DNA of 64,000 nt from Citromicrobium bathyomarinum (GTDB taxonomy: Bacteria; Pseudomonadota; Alphaproteobacteria; Sphingomonadales; Sphingomonadaceae): contig CP155577.1 in NCBI GenBank assembly GCA_001306305.2, positions 372,001-436,000 on the forward strand, written 5' to 3'. The notes beneath the pieces were generated by a model. It saw nothing but the letters and a program-made list of their open reading frames with translations, was not told where the DNA came from and made no database searches. A program made the translations under genes and the position numbers. Positions 60,866 through 64,000 of this stretch are shown here, in pieces (the first letter of the stretch is position 1; every line of letters starts with the position of its first letter).

Positions 60866-60886
60866 AACGCTTCACTTACAGGATTT

Positions 60887-62491
60887 TCAGGCTTCGGACT
60901 GGCCCGCTGCGAGCACGCGCTCCTGCGCGGCCGGAACCAGCTTCAGCGCCGCAACCAGCAGGACGAGCCCGATCGGCGCGACCCACAGGGTGCTCAGCAT
61001 ACCCAGGCCAAGATTGCCATCCGCCTTGGACGAAACAAGCCCGGCGAGATACGGCCCAAGCGCCAGCCCAACCAGCGTCGTCGCCAGGAAGAATGTGGCC
61101 GTCGCCACCCCGCGCATACGGGGCAGAACCAGCGACTGGCTGGTCGCGGCGGCGGCGCCAAGCGCGCTCGACGCGAACAGCTGGGCAACCGCCGCTAGCA
61201 CCAGGAACAGCGCTTTGCTGTCGGTAGTAAACATCACCCACACCACAGGCACCGGCGCGAGCAGCCCGAACAGCACGACATAAAGCCGCCCGCCGGGCAG
61301 CTTGGTAAACAGCCAGTCTGCCATCCGGCCGCCGGCGATGACTCCGAGGAACCCGGTTACCGCTGCCGGCGCACCCAGCAGCAGGCCCAGCTCGCTCTTG
61401 GAAATCTCGAACACCCGTTCGCCGTAAGGCGCGCCCCAATAGGACGTGGCGTAGGAGATGAAGGCAACCGTGCCGTAACCGAGGATGGTGCACAGGAAGG
61501 CCGGCGAGCCCCAGGTCAGCGCGAAGGTCTGCGGGTCGCGTGACCGCAGCGCGCTCGCCCAGCTGAAGATCGCGTAATAGCCGACCGCCAGCAGGAACCA
61601 CTGGTCCGATATCGCCAGGTCGAAGCCCATCCCGCCCATAATGAAGCCCTGCCCCGTCTCCGCCAGCAGGGTGATCAGCCACGCGGCGGTGAAGAAACCA
61701 ACCAGCCCGACGAGATTGATCGCCAAAGCCGTGGGGCTGCGCCGCGCTGCGCCCAGAATCGTGAAGGGCGGAATGATCTGCAGCAGCTCCTCGAAGAAAC
61801 CCCGGAACGGCTTTTCGACCGGCTCTGCCGGCATCCCGTCGATAAGTCCGCGCACCGGCTCTTTCAGCGTGAAGACCCAGATCGCGAGCAGAATGCCAGG
61901 CAGGCCGACGGCGATGAAAGCAGCCTGCCATCCGGCGAGGCCCAGCGGGCCTCCATTCGGATAGGCCGCGTTCCAGTTCTCCACCACCAGCGCGCCGATC
62001 ACCAGCGAGATGCCGCCGCCGACATACAGGCCCGAGGAATAGATCGCGAGCGCGGTGGCGCGAAGGCGCGCGGGGAACCAGTCCGAGATCAGCGAGTAGG
62101 CAGACGGGCTCGCAGTCGCCTCGCCAATCCCGACCCCAACGCGCGCGCCGGACAGCATTGCGGCGTTCTTCGCGAAGCCGGACGCCGCGGTCATCAGCGA
62201 CCACAGCCCCAGACCGATCGTCATAAGCCTGACGCGGTGCCAGCTGTCCGCCAGCTTGCCCAGCGGAATGCCGAAAAGCGCGTAGAAGATCGCGAAGGCG
62301 GTGCCGTAGAGGAAGCCCAGAAACGCGTCGTCGACGCCCAGATCCGCCTTGATGTCGTTCGCCAGGATCGAGAGGATCTGGCGATCGACGAAGTTGAGCA
62401 CGTAAACCAGCACCAGCACGCTGAGCGCGTACCAGCTATAGGCGGGCACCTTGGCATCTGGTGCCGATGCGGGCTTGTCCGTCGCGTCCAT
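60887..62491 (-). CDS. Major facilitator superfamily transporter
   Basis: A 534-residue MFS protein with about 12 membrane helices. FVDRQILSILANDIKADL and GIPLGKLADSWHRVRLMTIG (the loop 2-3 motif GxLaDrxxRR-like) are in the N-terminal half, and GIGEATASPSAYSLISDWFP is the family's helix 5 region. It resembles the spinster/aromatic-acid symporter branch common in sphingomonads. The substrate is unknown. The start at 62491 (MDATDKPA) has no competing start. Confidence 0.9.
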   Translation of the reverse strand: MDATDKPASAPDAKVPAYSWYALSVLVLVYVLNFVDRQILSILANDIKADLGVDDAFLGFLYGTAFAIFYALFGIPLGKLADSWHRVRLMTIGLGLWSLMTAASGFAKNAAMLSGARVGVGIGEATASPSAYSLISDWFPARLRATALAIYSSGLYVGGGISLVIGALVVENWNAAYPNGGPLGLAGWQAAFIAVGLPGILLAIWVFTLKEPVRGLIDGMPAEPVEKPFRGFFEELLQIIPPFTILGAARRSPTALAINLVGLVGFFTAAWLITLLAETGQGFIMGGMGFDLAISDQWFLLAVGYYAIFSWASALRSRDPQTFALTWGSPAFLCTILGYGTVAFISYATSYWGAPYGERVFEISKSELGLLLGAPAAVTGFLGVIAGGRMADWLFTKLPGGRLYVVLFGLLAPVPVVWVMFTTDSKALFLVLAAVAQLFASSALGAAAATSQSLVLPRMRGVATATFFLATTLVGLALGPYLAGLVSSKADGNLGLGMLSTLWVAPIGLVLLVAALKLVPAAQERVLAAGQSEA

Positions 62492-62512
62492 TCATCCCCC
62501 TCGTCGTTTTTC

Positions 62513-63208
62513 TTATGTATCCGCCGGATAGGTCAGCCCGTCGGTCAGCCCCGCATCGGCGAAACCCTTGCGGCGCAGACGACAGCTATCGCACAATCCG
62601 CACGGCAGGCCATCCCCTCTCGGGTCGTAACACGACCAGCTGAGTGCAGTATCGAGCCCAAGCCGGTTCGCCTCGCTCGCAATCTCGGCCTTGCCGAGGA
62701 ACTGGAGCGGGGCATCGATCGCGAAACCGCCGCCTTCGATCCCCGCCTTTGTGCCCAGTCGCGCCGTTTCGGCGAAGCTCGCGATGAATTCGGGGCGACA
62801 GTCCGGATAGCCCGAATAGTCGAGCGCATTGACCCCGATCACGATCCGCCCTGCGCCGATGCTTTCGGCAAAAGCGGTGGTCAGCGCGAGGAAGACGAGA
62901 TTGCGGGCGGGCACATAGGTGACAGGGATCGTGCCATCGACGCCATCCTTGGGCACGTCGATATCGGCGGTGAGCGCCGATCCGCCGAACTTGCGCAGGT
63001 CGAGCGTGATTTCGCGATGGCTCGCAAGTCCCAGCGCCTTGGCGATTTTGCGCGCCGCCTCGATCTCGCGCACGTGGCGCTGGCCGTAATCGATCGTCAG
63101 CGCGTGGACTTCGTGCCCCCGCTCGCGCGCCAGAGCGGCGGCAACCATGGAGTCGAGCCCGCCCGAAAGCAGAGCTGCGGCGACATTGTCAGGATTTGTG
63201 CCCGTCAT
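62513..63208 (-). CDS. queC: 7-cyano-7-deazaguanine synthase
   Basis: A 231-residue protein with the PP-loop ATP motif AALLSGGLDSMVAAALA at the N-terminus and the zinc cysteines CGLCDSCRLRRKGF near the C-terminus plus SWSCYDPRG. It makes preQ0 from 7-carboxy-7-deazaguanine in queuosine synthesis. No queD/queE/queF gene is in the window; gluQ at 22.2-23.0 kb acts later on queuosine-tRNA. Confidence 0.95.
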   Translation of the reverse strand: MTGTNPDNVAAALLSGGLDSMVAAALARERGHEVHALTIDYGQRHVREIEAARKIAKALGLASHREITLDLRKFGGSALTADIDVPKDGVDGTIPVTYVPARNLVFLALTTAFAESIGAGRIVIGVNALDYSGYPDCRPEFIASFAETARLGTKAGIEGGGFAIDAPLQFLGKAEIASEANRLGLDTALSWSCYDPRGDGLPCGLCDSCRLRRKGFADAGLTDGLTYPADT

Positions 63209-63265
63209 AGGCTTCGCGCTAGCGGCTTGCGCAATCGATCCGCAAGCCCGAACAGCGCGCGCGCA

Positions 63266-63676
63266 TCACTTGCAGTCGCCCACCCGCCGGCCTTCCGCGG
63301 CAAAGGCGAAAGGCGAACCACGTTCGATCCCGGTGGTCCGCAGCTGGATCAGCTCGGGCGATTCCCACCGAATATCGGTCTGGCCATAACCATTGCCGTT
63401 GCAGCTGTAATGGACGGTCGCGCTGACACCATTGTCGTCGATCACGTTGCGGCTGCAGCGCATCCCGCGATGGCGCAGCTGGACCAGATCGCTTTCGCGC
63501 CGGAGACAGATCCGCCGCGTGGTCGCGCCTTCGCCCCGCTCGCGGATTTCCCACGTGCCGAGATGGAGCTTGCCGAACAGGGTGGTGGAGCCGCCCTGCG
63601 CGGCAAGCGGCGCGGCAAGGCCCACGCCCCCCGCGAGGGCGAGCGCAAGGGAGATGGTGATCCCGCGTCTCGTCAT
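63266..63676 (-). CDS. DUF3617-like secreted protein
   Basis: A 136-residue protein with a signal peptide (ALALAGGVGLAAPLAAQ, cleavage near residue 27). The mature part has LHLGTWEIRERG, RRICLRRESDLVQLRH and a second and third cysteine (RCSRN and YSCNGNG), the DUF3617 pattern in which cysteines form disulfides. Function of the family is unknown; it is periplasmic. A longer upstream frame lacks a signal peptide at its start, so ATG 63676 is chosen. Confidence 0.85.
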   Translation of the reverse strand: MTRRGITISLALALAGGVGLAAPLAAQGGSTTLFGKLHLGTWEIRERGEGATTRRICLRRESDLVQLRHRGMRCSRNVIDDNGVSATVHYSCNGNGYGQTDIRWESPELIQLRTTGIERGSPFAFAAEGRRVGDCK

Positions 63677-63759
63677 TGCCCTATCCCTTTCATATTCGAC
63701 GATTCCATAAAATAGAGACGCATTTATACACCTCATTGCCCGCATGGGACATGAACGGG

Positions 63760-64000
63760 CTAGAGGTCGATTGTGAAAATTCGCGAACAGAATGCACAAT
63801 CGACGAGTATCTCGCCCGCTTCATTGCGCATTTCGACGCGTTCTTCCTCGGGAAATCGACCAATGACCGATGTGTAATGTTCGACACTGCATCGGCAACC
63901 GCGCTTCAGCTCACTTCCCGGAAAGACACGGACTTCGTCCTCTTCATGGAACAGCCGCCAGACCAGCGCTTCGAGCGGGAGCGCCTCGTCGAGCAGTTCC
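63760..64000 (-). CDS. hslO: Hsp33 redox chaperone, C-terminal part (5' end outside window)
   Basis: The minus strand is open from the right edge to a TAG at 63760-63762, giving 79 visible residues. The end carries GCRCS and, about 30 residues later, CAFCSRIF: the CxC...CxxC zinc switch of Hsp33 (HslO), with FHEEDEVRVF upstream as in the linker region. Hsp33 is activated by oxidation and binds unfolding proteins. The N-terminal two thirds lie outside the window. Confidence 0.9.
   Translation of the reverse strand, partial: ELLDEALPLEALVWRLFHEEDEVRVFPGSELKRGCRCSVEHYTSVIGRFPEEERVEMRNEAGEILVDCAFCSRIFTIDL

Overview
The window reads as chromosomal DNA of a high-GC alphaproteobacterium of the order Sphingomonadales, most likely an Erythrobacteraceae-type organism. 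The main clues are a serine palmitoyltransferase/acyl carrier protein pair (sphingolipid synthesis), a DivK-like response regulator, a DksA with the reduced zinc finger common in alphaproteobacteria, and a gene transfer agent (GTA)-type head-tail cluster in the layout known from this order. Species assignment is inference; no database search was possible.

Positions 1-10.5 kb look like the end of an integrated plasmid- or ICE-like element. On the minus strand lie a ParB-like protein (running off the left edge), a ParE/Phd toxin-antitoxin pair with a palindromic operator, a very large methyltransferase/strawberry-notch helicase fusion, and a CHC2/Toprim primase-like protein. A divergent hipBA module follows, preceded by a perfect 12-bp inverted repeat, and the block ends in an AT-rich stretch.

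Positions 10.6-41 kb are ordinary chromosome: TetR/darcynin, an outer-membrane barrel, DUF892, an SDR, maeB, mutS, 3-hydroxyacyl-CoA dehydrogenase, cobalamin adenosyltransferase, gluQ, an HNH protein, a universal stress protein, an aldo/keto reductase, an overlapping kynA-kynB-kynU operon, a lone ABC solute-binding lipoprotein, PilZ, dksA, a GNAT-like protein, an ATGA-coupled DUF3572-HAD-RidA operon, divK, acpP-like plus spt, and a sulfide-detoxification locus (persulfide-dioxygenase-like MBL, bigR with operator, rhodanese, TauE). OsmC, aquaporin and a DedA-like protein close the block.

Positions 41.1-44.3 kb form a small accessory island: an IS1595-type transposase, an unknown winged-helix-like protein, a 71-nt RNA-like element resembling a tmRNA tRNA-like domain without any tag region, a 48-residue protein and a NYN-domain nuclease-like protein.

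Positions 44.35-58.84 kb hold an apparently intact GTA-type cluster: small and large terminase, portal, prohead protease, major capsid, connectors, tail terminator, tail tube, two chaperones, short tape measure, distal tail, hub, NlpC/P60 peptidase, host-specificity protein and DUF2793. Unusual features are an antisense secreted-protein gene between terminase and portal, a palindromic repeat translated in frame inside the terminase, a strong terminator directly after the capsid gene, and a distal tail protein carrying about 570 extra N-terminal residues with an internal ribosome binding site before the conserved domain.

Positions 59-64 kb are chromosome again: an OmpA-type porin with 23 consecutive prolines, sodC, an MFS transporter, queC, a DUF3617-like protein and the C-terminal zinc module of Hsp33 cut by the window end.
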